A stretch of 64,000 nt of DNA, from positions 5,245,001 to 5,309,000 of the forward strand of contig JAMJFZ010002307.1 in the NCBI GenBank assembly GCA_026225945.1, in the 5' to 3' direction. Within the stretch, counting starts at the first letter, position 1; every line of letters starts with the position of its first letter. A program made the translations under genes and the position numbers. The stretch is from Cricetomys ansorgei (Eukaryota > Chordata > Mammalia > Rodentia > Nesomyidae). This document shows positions 11,561-22,104 of the stretch, piece after piece. The notes below the pieces were generated by a model. It saw nothing but the letters and a program-made list of their open reading frames with translations, was not told the origin of the DNA and made no database searches.

Positions 11561-11707
11561 GGTACCTTTTCAGTTTGGATGTAATCCACCCCTCGTTTCC
11601 TTCTAATTATTAGAAATTATCTATGTGCCAACAACACGAACCCAAATGTTGTAATTTTAGTGCCTTCAGAAGGGAACAGAATACCGGAACTGGTCTCCCC
11701 CCCCCCC
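11513..11707. repeat. Two poly-C runs
   Basis: Uninterrupted C runs at 11513-11524 and 11697-11707 bracket about 170 bp of ordinary sequence. Confidence 0.9.
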
Positions 11708-11806
11708 AGCCCCCAGTTTAGAAACCCCAATAAATACAATAAGATCTCTAATGCGGTGACAGTGATGTCCACACAGGCATAAAGATGGTGAAAGAGATGT
11801 ACGACA

Positions 11807-11943
11807 GCTGTGCTGTGGTGGCGCACGCCTTTAATCCCAGCGCTGGGGAGGCAGAGGCAGGCGGATCTCTGTGAGCTCAAGGCCAGCCTGGTCTGCAGTG
11901 TGAGTTCCAGGACGGCTAGAGTTACAACAGAGAAACCCTGTCA
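11807..11943 (+). repeat. B1 SINE
   Basis: Near-consensus: 'gtggcgcacgcctttaatcc', 'ggcaggcggatctctgtgag', 'gagaaaccctgtc'. Confidence 0.97.
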
Positions 11944-12073
11944 AGAAAGAGAGAGGGGGGGGGAGAGAGAGAGAGAGAGAGACAGAGAGACAAGAGAGAC
12001 AGAGAGAGACGGAGACAGAGAGACAGAGGGAGAGAGAGGGAGGGATTTTGGGCAGGAGAGAGAGAGAGAGGCT
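11944..12073 (+). repeat. GA-rich low-complexity tract
   Basis: Purine tract of AGAG/ACAGAG units expanded from the B1 tail. Confidence 0.95.
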
Positions 12074-12214
12074 TTGGGCAGGATAACGTTTTGAGGTGGG
12101 GGTTGTCCTGTGCACCTCAGAAGCCTCAGCAGCGGTGGCCTACGCAATGAGACACCAGCAGTACCTCAGGCTTGCCTCTGTTATCACAAATATGATACCT
12201 CCAGACATTGCCAA

Positions 12215-12290
12215 CCTAGGAGGCCAGCACACTCCTGTAATCTCAGCACACAGAGGATCGCCATGAGTTCGAGCCATCGTGGGCCACGTA
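12215..12290 (+). repeat. B1-like SINE fragment
   Basis: 'cactcctgtaatctcagcac' and 'gccatgagttcgagccatcg' follow B1 order. Confidence 0.5.
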
Positions 12291-12299
12291 ATGAGTACC

Positions 12300-12630
12300 T
12301 GAGCCGCTTGAGTGAGGAATGTCCCCCAAACACATACTCGAATGCTTAGTTCCCAGTGGAACCCTTGGGAGGTGGAGGCTTGCGGGAGAAAGTCCATCAC
12401 TAGGGGCAGGCTCGAGTTTGTACAATGTTTACAGTTGAAGATGTCTTCCCTCAGCTCCCTCGGCTCCAGTGCTGACTGCCGGCTGCCACATCTGCTCTGA
12501 CAGTATGGGCTCTCCCTGTGGAGCTATGAGTTCAAATAAACTCATTTTCTACAAGTTGCTTTTGGTCATGGTGTTTTTTTTCTTTTTCTTTTTTTTTTTT
12601 TTTTAGCACAGCAACAAAGTAACTAATGCA
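12300..12630 (+). repeat. Medium-reiterated rodent repeat (3' half)
   Basis: 'gaatgcttagttcccagtgg', AATAAA near 12535, then 'gttgcttttggtcatggtg' and 'cacagcaacaaagtaacta' are the typical end. A T run (about 12571-12604) interrupts the final segment. Confidence 0.7.
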
Positions 12631-12679
12631 CTGATCTTATCTCACAACAAAGACTTGTACATATCAATATTTATGGACT

Positions 12680-12876
12680 TTTGTTTTACTGATATCCCAG
12701 GTTGGCCTCAAATTCACTCCATAAGCCTTGAACTTGTGAGTCCCTTATCTCTGTCTTCTGAGTGTTGAGGTTCAAGCATGCATCACCACACCTGGTTTAC
12801 ACGGTGCTTGGGATCAAAACCAGGACTCTGTGCATGACAAGCAAGCAGTCTACCCACAGAGCTGCACGCAGCCCTT
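12680..12876 (-). repeat. B4-type composite SINE
   Basis: B1-like part ('ggttggcctcaaattcactc', 'catgcatcaccacacctgg') followed by a reversed ID-like part ('gcaagcagtctacccacaga'). Confidence 0.75.
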
Positions 12877-13750
12877 TAAATGTCTGTGTTAAATGCTCCT
12901 GTGAGGCATGTGAAGACTTGTTTTAGGTGCCAAGGATTTGTGGAATGGTCTGTGGTGTTTGGATGTGTAAGTTGGAAGGCACAGTATATAGTTGAGAGCA
13001 ATTTTGACTTTGTCCCAAAAGACAATGCAGAGAGTGACAACCCTTGGAAATTTGTATGCTGTCTCTGTTAGCCTTTAATTTATATTGTTCTCACTAGTCC
13101 GTCTGTCTATGTATTTCCAAGAGGATCTTGTAAATGCAAGCTGATTAGAAGGGGATGGTGTTGGCTATTTCCAGTGGCATAAAGATGCTCAGTTCACACC
13201 ATATTGTACCATTACAACATTTTAAGACATCCTATCTTTATAGGTAACTTTGCGCACATCCTTACCTGTCTGCTAAGTTGATTTCAATGTCATTGTCAAG
13301 TTCAAATCTCTGGAGCAAATAGTTTTGCCATCTGAGACACCTATAAAAAGAACATTTAGACAATTTCATTTTCTGAGATAGACAGTGATATTTTACTTCC
13401 AGCACTAAGGGAAAATAATTGACAATATTTTTGCAGTGAGAATGCTCCATAATTTGTTTTACTATATGAGAAATATAACTCAATTTTCCCAAGAAGTAAC
13501 ACTTGGCATTTGATTGACTTTGTTTTTGCTTTATAGCTATAGGCATGGGAAATGTATTCTGCATAACAAAGATCTAAAACTCTCCCATGGTCCTCACTTT
13601 TTATTGGATTTGATTTTTTTTTTTAATCTTCCCTTTCCAAATTGACTTATCTCTATTTACTCTGCCTTCCCCTAACCCTCTTCCTTCTATTTCTCTTCTT
13701 CCTCTTCTCCTCTTTGGTACCCTATTCTTCCTTTTTCTTTTTCTAAAACA
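12877..13750. other. Intergenic; pyrimidine-rich at right
   Basis: Positions 13670-13745 are CT-rich. A 100-codon minus-strand frame (13262-13564) has no recognisable domain. Confidence 0.45.
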
Positions 13751-13938
13751 AAAAAATATTTATTTATTTTATGTACATCAGTGTTTTGCCTGCATGTATG
13801 TCTGTGTGAGGGTTTAAGATCCCCTGAAACTGGAGTTACAGAGAGTTATGAGCTGCCAAGTGGTTGCTGGGATTTGAGCCCTGGGTCCTCTAGAAGAACA
13901 GCCAGTTCATTTAACCTCTGAGCCATCTCTCCAGTCCC
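13751..13938 (-). repeat. B2 SINE
   Basis: 'tatttatttattttatgtac' tail and 'gagccatctctccagtccc' head. Confidence 0.95.
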
Positions 13939-14334
13939 TTCTTCCTTTTTTCTATCCCCATTTTTCTCCTCCTCGTTTCTCCTTCCCCTTGGTTAGTACT
14001 TTCTCTTCCCCTCTGTCTACTGCCTTTAGGCAGTTTAAGCTGTCAGTAGTTTTATGAAATTTCTTCCTAGTAGAGAGAATTGCTGCAATTAAAATAAAAT
14101 CCCCCCCGCTACAAAATTTTAAGTCTTTTCATCATTTCTCTATATAGACCTATATGCAAAGAGTTAATCCAGTGCACAATTACGCTTTCTCTGGTGAGAC
14201 TACTGCTGGCACTCGTCATATAGTGACAGGACTGTGATGGGGGATCTAATCCTTCGGGGAGAGGCTCTAAGAGGATTAGATTTTAATTTTGCATATGGTG
14301 AACTTAAAGCTTTCTTAGCTGGAGTTCTGAGTTC
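13939..14334. other. Intergenic, nothing recognised
   Basis: Pyrimidine-rich to 14030, then unique-looking. Confidence 0.45.
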
Positions 14335-15130
14335 TGAACTATTCATAGTTGTATAATGAGCATCACCACTGAAATGCAGAACAGTTTTACATCCCAGAAC
14401 CATCTCTCACGACACCTTCCTGTCATTCCCTGCATAATCCCAGTGCCTAGCGCCACTGAGCTAAATGTTCCCCTCGCATGTCTGCCTTTCCTACTGTGTG
14501 ATGTAGTGGAATTGGACAGTAGCAGCCAGTTGTGTACAGGGCTCTTTCCACTTACTATGATGTATTTTGAGATTTGTTCTTGTATTCTTCTTTAAAACAT
14601 TGACTCATGTTCCTTTTATAAATGCTTCAGAATTAGTCATTCATTAGTAACAGAAAGGATATTTGGGTAATGCTTACAGTTGGCAATTATGTACTAGGCT
14701 GCTGTAAACATCTGTGTACAGGTGTTTTGTGTGAATAGAATTTTTATTTCTTCCAGATACATAACCAACAGTGGGATTGCTGAGCCATCTGAAGGAAGGA
14801 CCGTGCTGTTTCCCCAGTGTCTGGTTCATGGTAACTTCCTATCAGTGACGAATGGGAGCTCTCTCTGCTCTGCATGCTCATGAGAATTTAGTATTGTCAA
14901 GGGCTTTTAATTAATTACCTAAGCTTTTACTAATTATCCTTATTAATTATTATTTAATTAATTAATGAGCTATTCTGATAAATATTTAGCGATAGTTCAC
15001 TGTGTGTTTTTAGATAACCTCAGAATGAGTTACAACGACATCCAGCTATTCATGTGGTTATTCTCCTTTTGTATTGTATTTTGTGAAAATGTGCATGAAA
15101 ATCTCTTTCTACTTGTTAATTTTTTATTTT
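14335..15130 (-). mobile_element. Old L1 non-coding 3' fragment
   Basis: Minus-strand order of ancient mammalian L1 3' sequence: 'gctgctgtaaacatctgtgt', 'aacagtgggattgctgagcc', then 'gagctattctgataaatatt' with 'agttcactgtgtgttttta'. Heavily diverged, no coding potential. Confidence 0.65.
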
Positions 15131-15144
15131 TATTTTATCTCGTG

Positions 15145-15270
15145 GTTTTTTTTTTTTTGTTGTTGTTTTTTTTTGGAGACTCATATAGCCGAGGTTGGTC
15201 TTGAACTTTTGCTCCTGCTTCCATCTCAGAAGTGCTGGAATTTATCGGTGTGCATAGTCATCCCGTTGTC
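15145..15270 (-). repeat. B1-like SINE, diverged
   Basis: T-rich tail, 'gaggttggtcttgaactttt' and 'cagaagtgctggaatttatc'. Confidence 0.6.
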
Positions 15271-15612
15271 CCTAATCACTTGGGGCTTTGAGTGGGACAG
15301 GAACTTTCTCTGCCCACCATGCTTATCTCAGGACCCAAGAAACCAAACAGCTTTTTCAACTCAGCCAGAGACAGGGGCTTTGGAGCTAGTTTTCTCACAC
15401 CAGAGAAAATTAAAGATGTAGACACTCATGGGCTTATTATTTTTAATTTTTTACGTTGTTTTATGCATGTGAATGCTTTGTTTGCATCTATGTCTATGCA
15501 CCATGTGCACACTTGGTGTCCATGGAGACTAGAAGAGGGTGTTGGAACCCCTAGAATTGGAGTTATGGATCATTATAAGCCACCACATTGGTGCTGGGTA
15601 ATGAACCAGTGC

Positions 15613-15758
15613 TTTTTTTTTTGAGACAGGGTTTCTCTGTTATAACTCTGGCTGTCCTAGAACTCACTCTGTAGACCAGGCTGGCCTTGAACTCACAGAG
15701 ATCAGCTGCCTCTGCCTCCTGAGTGCTGGGATTAAAGGCGTGCACCACCATCAAGCAC
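15613..15758 (-). repeat. B1 SINE inserted in B2
   Basis: T-run, 'gagacagggtttctctgtta', 'agaccaggctggccttgaac', 'gggattaaaggcgtgcacca': close to consensus, hence young. Confidence 0.97.
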
Positions 15759-15782
15759 AACAAATACTCTTAAACAGTGACC

Positions 15783-16099
15783 TGTTGCTTGAACCCAGTC
15801 CTGGGACCCTTGGGGGCGGGGATGAGCTGGCGCAGAGTCAACATCACAGACTCTGGCAGTCAGGTAAGTGGCAAAAGCAGACTTGATTTATTCCAGGGAG
15901 AGGAAGCCCTTTTAAACCCTCACCCAGAGTTCCATTGGCTCTTGGACTGCAGGATGCTGTTGCGGCTCTTCTCGTCACCCAATATGACGTCATCAGTCTC
16001 TGGGCATCTTGGGGCAGGTCTCAGGCCAGCTCTATGTGGAAGCCCATGCGCTGTTTAGCAATAGACCTTGATCCGGTGGCAGGCCTTGATCCTCCTACA
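15783..16099 (-). mobile_element. Solo LTR (317 bp) with 6-bp target duplication
   Basis: On the minus strand it starts TGTAGGAGG and ends AAGCAACA. In that orientation it has a TGACGTCAT site, an ATTGG/CCAAT motif, a TTTAAAAGG TATA-like box (plus-strand 15909-15916) and AATAAA (plus-strand 15887-15892). The flanks GTGACC (15777-15782) and ATGAGC (16100-16105) each differ by one base from the GTGAGC expected in an intact B2, so they are a 6-bp target duplication, as for ERVK/IAP-type elements. No internal viral genes remain. Confidence 0.85.
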
Positions 16100-16389
16100 A
16101 TGAGCCATCTCTCCAGTCCGAGCAGCAAACTTTACCTAGAGAAACTGAGGCAAAGTGAAAGAAGTACCCAAGAGTGAGAGTTGTGCGGTTCTCAAGAAGG
16201 AAAAAAGCCTTTTAGCTTCTTTGTCTGATCATTGTTATAGGACTCAGCAGGAAGTAGACACATAGGTAAATTTATTAGTGGGCCAATTAGAGAGCTCCAT
16301 GCTCTGTGTATATGTCCCCAGCCTGGCCAGGGGATGGTCATGCTGTGTGTATGTTCAGCAAACCCAATTACGGATGTGCACTGGATAGC

Positions 16390-16757
16390 TTCGTGCTAAT
16401 CTGACTCCAACTGGGGCTGGTTGTCTGGGAAGAGAGAACTGCAGTTGAGAAAATATCTCTACCAGATTGGCCTGTAGGCAAATCTGTAGGGCATTTTCTT
16501 GATTAGTGATTGATGTGGGCGGTACCATCCCTGGGGTATATAAGAGAGCAGGCTGAGCAAGCCATGGAGAGCAAGCCAATAAACGATGCTCCTCCATAGC
16601 TTCTGCTTCTATTCCCGCTTTCAGGTTCCTGTCTGGAGTTTCTACCCTGACTTCCCTCAAGGGACCGTGACCCAGGATATGTAAATTGAAATAAACTGTC
16701 TCCTCCCCAAGTTGGTCATGGTGTTTATCACATCAACAGGAAGCAAACTAAACAGGG
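16390..16757 (+). repeat. Medium-reiterated rodent repeat
   Basis: 'agattggcctgtaggcaaat', 'cattttcttgattagtgatt', 'gagcaagccatggagagcaa', AATAAA near 16690 and 'ttggtcatggtgtttatcac' form the typical full order. Confidence 0.85.
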
Positions 16758-17489
16758 TGACTGAAGGCTCCCTCTGTTCATGTCTGACTCTTGCTTTGTT
16801 AGTTGTTGAATGTGACTGTCAGCTAGCTAATGGTTACCCACTGGCTGGCGCTGCTACCTCCCACCTTGCCGGTGTCTCAAGCACCATTAACTTACTAAGT
16901 TTTTTACTTGTTGTTTCTAAATGCATAACTGCAGTTGTTCCCACTGACTGCTTAACTACAGGATAGTATGGGGCCTCTTTTCTGAAATAGGTAGAGGCTT
17001 TCTTTAAAACTATCTTACTTAGTCTTTTGCAATTAACTGCATTAGAAGCAAGAAGGGACAATAGCGCCCAACATCTGTCCCTCGGGTCTTCCAGGTCCAG
17101 CAGACCAGCTGCCACTGGCCCAGGGCCCTGCCCTTTCACTCCTGCCAGTTTGGCTGTCTCACACTACGCTTTAAGCTCTTTGTTTCTCATCTCTGGCGCT
17201 CCTGATTTGTCTGTCTTAACCGTAATCTTCCCTTTAACCCTGAATCCATCGTAAATGACTTACAGTTCTCACTATGGGCCATTTCCCACTTCAGACTTAC
17301 AGAGAAGTAGTTTCTATGCTGGTTATGTGGTTTGTATATATGTATATATATTAGCACATGCTAATTATACATAACAACAGGATTTGTTGTAGATTTTCAT
17401 GTATATAAAATACTTTTTTTTCTCATACTCAACCCTCTCTCATTCCATTCCAACTGACCCCTTTCCCTTCCTGTCTTTTCCAATCACAC
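16758..17489. other. Intergenic, nothing recognised
   Basis: Short TA-rich run at 17333-17352 only. Minor opposed frames at 16834-17139 and 17027-17254 look random. Confidence 0.45.
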
Positions 17490-17820
17490 ATCTTTATTTA
17501 TTTATTTGTTTGCTTATTTATTAATTTTAGTGTGTATGGGTGCTTTGCTTGTGTATCTGTGCTTTACATGCATGCAGTGCCCAATGAGGCCAGGAGAGGG
17601 CATCAGATCCCCATTTATTATTATATTTTAAAAGATTTATTTTTATCTTTAATTATGTGTACGCATGTGTGACATGTTTGGATATGTGCGTGTGAGTGCA
17701 GGTATCTGAGAAGGCCAGAAGAGGGTGTTGGATACTCTAGAACTGGACAGTTGTGAGGGGCCATGTGGGTCCTGGGCCATGCGAACCTGCCTGTTCTAGA
17801 AGAGCAGCCAGTCCTCAGCT
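17490..17820 (-). repeat. Two nested B2 SINEs
   Basis: A first minus-strand B2 (17490-17612) breaks after 'gagggcatcagatcccc', and a second, fuller B2 with its own AT-rich tail runs 17613-17820. Confidence 0.8.
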
Positions 17821-18445
17821 TAGGATTCGTTATCCAGTAAACATAACCTTCATTAACTAAGAAAAGAGTCCGCATCGAGCAAAAGCAGAAGTAATTTATT
17901 ATCAGCGATTTGACTCTGGAAAAAAGTAGTTCTCCCAAGAGAAGGAAATAATAATGCCAAGTAGAAACTACGATGGCACGATAAAGCACTTTATATTTCT
18001 GAATTCTTAAATTCACCTAAACTTTAATCATTTAAAGTAATAGTAATCCTGACGACACAGAGGAAGATCCGACACACAGATATGTGAAATAAGCGCTAGA
18101 ATGTGCCAAGGATCAAGGAGGAAGAACTGGAAGCCCCTCCCCCGCCCTACAGGATACCCACACTGCACACGGAGGAATACAGTGTCATTCGAAGGAAAAC
18201 ATAGACTAAAACTCTATGCTTCAATCTTGAGTTCTCGTGTCACATGACTGACATTCCGACAGAGGGTAGAAGATAGGGTATATTATATTTATGGAGGCCA
18301 CCAAGGGCTGATGAAGAGGGATGGAAAAAAAAAAAAAATGAAGCCAGTCTCTATTGGAACAAGAAGACAGGGACTCTAAAAAATTCTGACAGAAGAAAAC
18401 AAAGCCAGCTGCCTGATTGAAGGATCATGTTATGTCTGGAATCTT
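17821..18445. other. Intergenic, nothing recognised
   Basis: A run of about 14 A at 18327-18340; nothing else recognised. Confidence 0.45.
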
Positions 18446-18558
18446 GAGCAGGGCATGGTGGCACTCGCTTGTCATCCCAGCACGTACGAGACCGGGGCAA
18501 GATGATCGCACGTGCAAGGGTAGTTCTAGCTATGCAGTGAGACCTTGTCTCAAAGAAC
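18446..18558 (+). repeat. B1-like SINE
   Basis: 'agggcatggtggcactcgct', 'gtcatcccagcacgtacgag', 'agtgagaccttgtctcaaag'. Confidence 0.7.
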
Positions 18559-18569
18559 TTGTAATTAGG

Positions 18570-18810
18570 AGGTTGGAGAGATGGTTCAGTGGTGAAGAGT
18601 GCTGGCTGCTCTTCACAGGACCTGGGTTTGATTCCTAGCACCCATATGATGGCTCACAACTGTCTGTATTCTAGTTTGAGATTATCAGACACTCTCTCCT
18701 GGCTTCTGTAGGTAGCAGGCACTAACATAGTGCAAAGACATACAGACAGCCAAAGCACCCATGCACATAACATTTGAAAAGGTTAAATAAAGTTTATTTT
18801 TTAATTGAAC
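18570..18810 (+). repeat. B2 SINE
   Basis: 'ggttggagagatggttcagt', 'tgatggctcacaactgtctg' and an AATAAA-containing tail. Confidence 0.92.
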
Positions 18811-18867
18811 ATTGATATTAGCTAGTTTGGGGTAAGACACTGACACATACATAGAAAACTAAGGCAG

Positions 18868-19165
18868 GGGACTAGGGTCATGCCCTAGGTAGTGAAGTGC
18901 TTGCTGTTTAAGCAATGAGATCTGGGTCCATTTCTCAGCTCCCATATGAAAAACCAGGCACAGTGGCATGTGCCCTCAGTCCCACCTCTGTGGAGGAAAC
19001 ACAGAACAACCCCAGTGCTGGCTGGCCTGCTGTATAGACAAACCGATGAGCTGTAGGTTCAGTGAGAGACCCTGTGTCTGATGGAGAGAAATTGAGAAAT
19101 TCACCTCTGGCCTCCATACTTATGTGCACATGTGCACACACACATGAAAATGTACACGCCCACAC
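18868..19165 (+). repeat. B2/B3-superfamily SINE (RSINE1-like)
   Basis: 'gtagtgaagtgcttgctgtt', 'aggcacagtggcatgtgccc', 'tcagtgagagaccctgtgtc' and 'cacctctggcctccatactt' in order. Confidence 0.7.
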
Positions 19166-19313
19166 AAAACCTGATGGTTCCAGATAGATGTTTGGCTTGT
19201 GAAATTTTTATGTCATACAGTATTATATGCTTGAAAATATCAAGACTGCACTAAAGGCCTCACATTAGGTACTTTCTCTCATTGCTGTGATCAAATACCA
19301 GATAAGAAGCAAT

Positions 19314-19379
19314 GGAAGGAAGGAAGGAAGGAAGGAAGGAAGGAAGGAAGGAAGGAAGGAAGGAGGGAGGGAGGGAAGG
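19314..19379 (+). repeat. (GGAA)n microsatellite
   Basis: About 12 GGAA units passing into GGGA units. GGAA arrays can bind ETS factors. Confidence 0.97.
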
Positions 19380-19633
19380 TAGAAGTTACTTTGGCTGACA
19401 ATTTGAGGATATAGTTCATCATGGTGGGAGGCTTGGAAGCAGAAGCATCAGGTGGCATTGCAGCTACAGTCAGGAAACAGAGAGAGATGAATATTGGTGC
19501 TTAGCATATTTTCTCCTTTTTATTTGGTCTAGAACCCCAGCCCACAGAACAGGGCTACCCACTTCCCACATCGATTACCCCAATCTAAAATTTCCCTCAC
19601 AGACATGCCTCAAATCATTCTCTTTTTGGCAAA

Positions 19634-19970
19634 TGTTGTGGAAATTTATTTTTAGTTATGTTCAAAATAGTTGTTTTGTGCATTGTTGGGTGGGAAGCTG
19701 CCTAGGTCTTGGCATTTTGTATTGTTTGCAGATGTTGGATTTATGTGGGGGAGGGGTGTTTGATTGCTCATGATCTGCATGTGCTATCAGTAGAACACCC
19801 AAGGAGTTCTGTATCAATAAAAACACCTGAGCTCAGATGCTCAGGGTTCCACTGTTCAGAATAGTGGTTGCCATGATAATGGTTCCCTTTGCTGAGATCT
19901 GGAAGGGCATGCATCTGTGAAAATGCTTCCGTGTCTCTTGGTAAGCCCACACAGTAGGCGAACAACGACA
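19634..19970 (+). mobile_element. LTR-like element, copy C (337 bp)
   Basis: Best-preserved plus-strand copy: starts TGTTGTGGAA, AATAAA at 19816-19821, ends AACAACGACA. It interrupts a medium-reiterated repeat, so it is the younger insertion. Confidence 0.75.
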
Positions 19971-20010
19971 GGTGAGTGTAAATCTTGTCAAGTTGACAAT
20001 CAGCATTGAG

Positions 20011-20872
20011 TATCAGTTTGTCTCCCAGGCTGTTCAAGATCCTGCATTGCAGTCAGTGTTAACCACCTCAGTCCCCAAGTCTTCCTTCAGTTCTATTGGC
20101 AGGAATCCAGGCAGTCTACCTTGTGAGAAGGATAATAAATCCATGCTGGTGTTTCTCAGAGTTCATGTCTGCTCAGAAGGTCTGAATTGAAGGCATACTC
20201 TTCTGAAAGATAAGATTACTAATCTATCATAACCAATTTGTATCGTGGAGAATATAAATTATCTTTTAAATTTGTGTCTTTCTGGGTGTGATAGAACCAA
20301 TATAAAGAATACACTCAGCAGTGGCATCCTGCCATGTTTACATTGGCCATGCTTTCACACAGCATATCTGTGTGGCCTAACCCTCCCTTATACAAGGACA
20401 GTGCCCTCTATTAAACTGTAATCGGTGTACCAAGGTCCATCCACAGACCTTAGCTTGGCTTCCTGCAGTTCAGGGACAGACAGCATCCCCTGGCATGCAG
20501 CTCCCCCTTTCCAGACCATCAATCAAACCTGCGGCAGCCCCCCAACTATCCTATTTGGCTGAACAGACCTTTTCTATCTCAGGGCTAAGGACTAAAGGGA
20601 TCATCACCCACCAAACACCTTTCCCAGGACACACACCTCTGTGAGCACACAGAGGCCAGGGCTGGTCATAAGGCTCATAAGTGCTACCACTGTGTATTCG
20701 TGGTTTGGGTAAGACTCAAGAATTGTGTTTGGGTCAGCTATACAACCTGGGCTTGGTTCAAATAAGCTATGCAGTTTTCCATAGTTATCCTTTTTGACAC
20801 TCCAGGGATAACTTATCAATGGCTATAGAGACAAGATTGTTAGCTGAGAGCAACTTAAGGAAGCACTCTCTC
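20011..20872. other. Intergenic, nothing recognised
   Basis: No repeat or conserved frame recognised. Confidence 0.45.
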
Positions 20873-20939
20873 CCTTTCTCTCTCTCTCTGTCTCTCTTTG
20901 TCTCTCCCTCTCCTTCCCTCTGCTTCCCCGCATTCCCCC

Positions 20940-20992
<53 letters not shown>
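20873..20992 (+). repeat. Compound CT-rich and (GT)n tract
   Basis: Pyrimidine tract 20873-20940 followed by about 24 GT units at 20945-20992. Confidence 0.95.
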
Positions 20993-20994
<2 letters not shown>

Positions 20995-21119
20995 CATGTG
21001 CACTAATGTACGTATCTGCGGAGGCCAGGGGTGTTTGATCCTCTTGGAGTCCGAGTTGTTAGAGGTTGTGAGTTACCTGACATTACTCACTCTTAGCCAT
21101 TGAGCCATCTCTCCAGCCC
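20993..21119 (-). repeat. B3/B2-family SINE fragment
   Basis: 'gcggaggccaggggtgtttg' and 'attgagccatctctccagccc'; the GT tract is probably its expanded tail. Confidence 0.8.
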
Positions 21120-21755
21120 ATTAACTTGACTGTGATTACATCAAAAATTTAACTTATCACATTGCCAAAGTATACTGTAGAACTCAACTACTTTATAGTG
21201 ATTGCAATACCAAATGCCTATCCAAGGGAAAGGGAACTGTTTCTGAATTTCCTCTAAGAGTGGGCTTTTTTTCCCTCTAAGAAGGAAAGGCTTATGTAAC
21301 GAAGGCCGTTTCAGCACCCAGGCGCTTGCTCTGTTGGATTTCTCCCGTGACTACCAGCATGAGACCACCACTGATTGATTAGAGCCACAACACACAAGCT
21401 AGTTTGTATGAATCGCTTACTACTTTTCTCCCAAGGGACAGCGAGCACGGCCGTGAAGCAAGCTGTGGAGAATTAGCACACATACACTGTATTTCTGTTT
21501 TTAATTACATTTTTTTATTATCTTTAGATACATTTTAGTATCTATATTTGAGGCTAATAACATGGTACTATGGGACACACACAGAAGGTAAATGGGTCAT
21601 ATAATGCCGCTAAAACCACGTGCTGCACTAGAGCTGTAGATGCAGTCACTCTTTGACCTAAAATCCTGCCGTTTCCCTCTTTCTCATCTCTCAACGCAAG
21701 TCACCACTGTTTTTTTTTCCCCTCTCTTTATGTTTTCTAATGATTTGTCACCTGA
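21120..21755. other. Intergenic, nothing recognised
   Basis: No repeat or gene recognised. Confidence 0.45.
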
Positions 21756-21810
21756 GGGCTGGGGCATGGCTCAGAGGGTGAAGTGCTAGTCTTGCTACCC
21801 AGTGGCGGAG
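21756..21810 (+). repeat. ID-type SINE fragment
   Basis: 'ggctggggcatggctcagag' with 'gaagtgctagtcttgctacc' matches the ID head. Confidence 0.6.
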
Positions 21811-21978
21811 GAAGAGTTTTGTATGGGAAATGCTTACAACAGAAAAACTCATCTGAGAGTCTAATCATTTACCAGAATCAGAAAATGCTAGAAGCACCCA
21901 GAGTAGGTGGAAAGAAATGGGAACAGGAATCACAAATACTTATTGAGCACGTATACTACCAAACCTTCTTTATGATTA

Positions 21979-22072
21979 TTTCATCATCATCATCATCACC
22001 ATCACTATCATCATCATCATGATCATCACCATCATCACCGTCATCATCATCATCACCATCACTATCATCACC

Positions 22073-22104
<32 letters not shown>

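Larger units (their letters stand above)
15433..16120 (-). repeat. B2 SINE split by two later insertions
   Basis: Left part (15433-15612) carries the B2 tail and body, a short middle part the 'actcttaaacagtga' segment, and the head 'catctctccagtccg' resumes at 16106. A B1 and a solo LTR account for the gaps. Confidence 0.85.
19266..20010 (-). repeat. Medium-reiterated rodent repeat split by an LTR-like element
   Basis: Left part 19266-19633 ('ctcattgctgtgatcaaata', 'acttcccacatcgattaccc'); the family's end 'cttgtcaagttgacaatcag' resumes after 19970. A GGAA expansion lies inside the left part. Confidence 0.7.
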
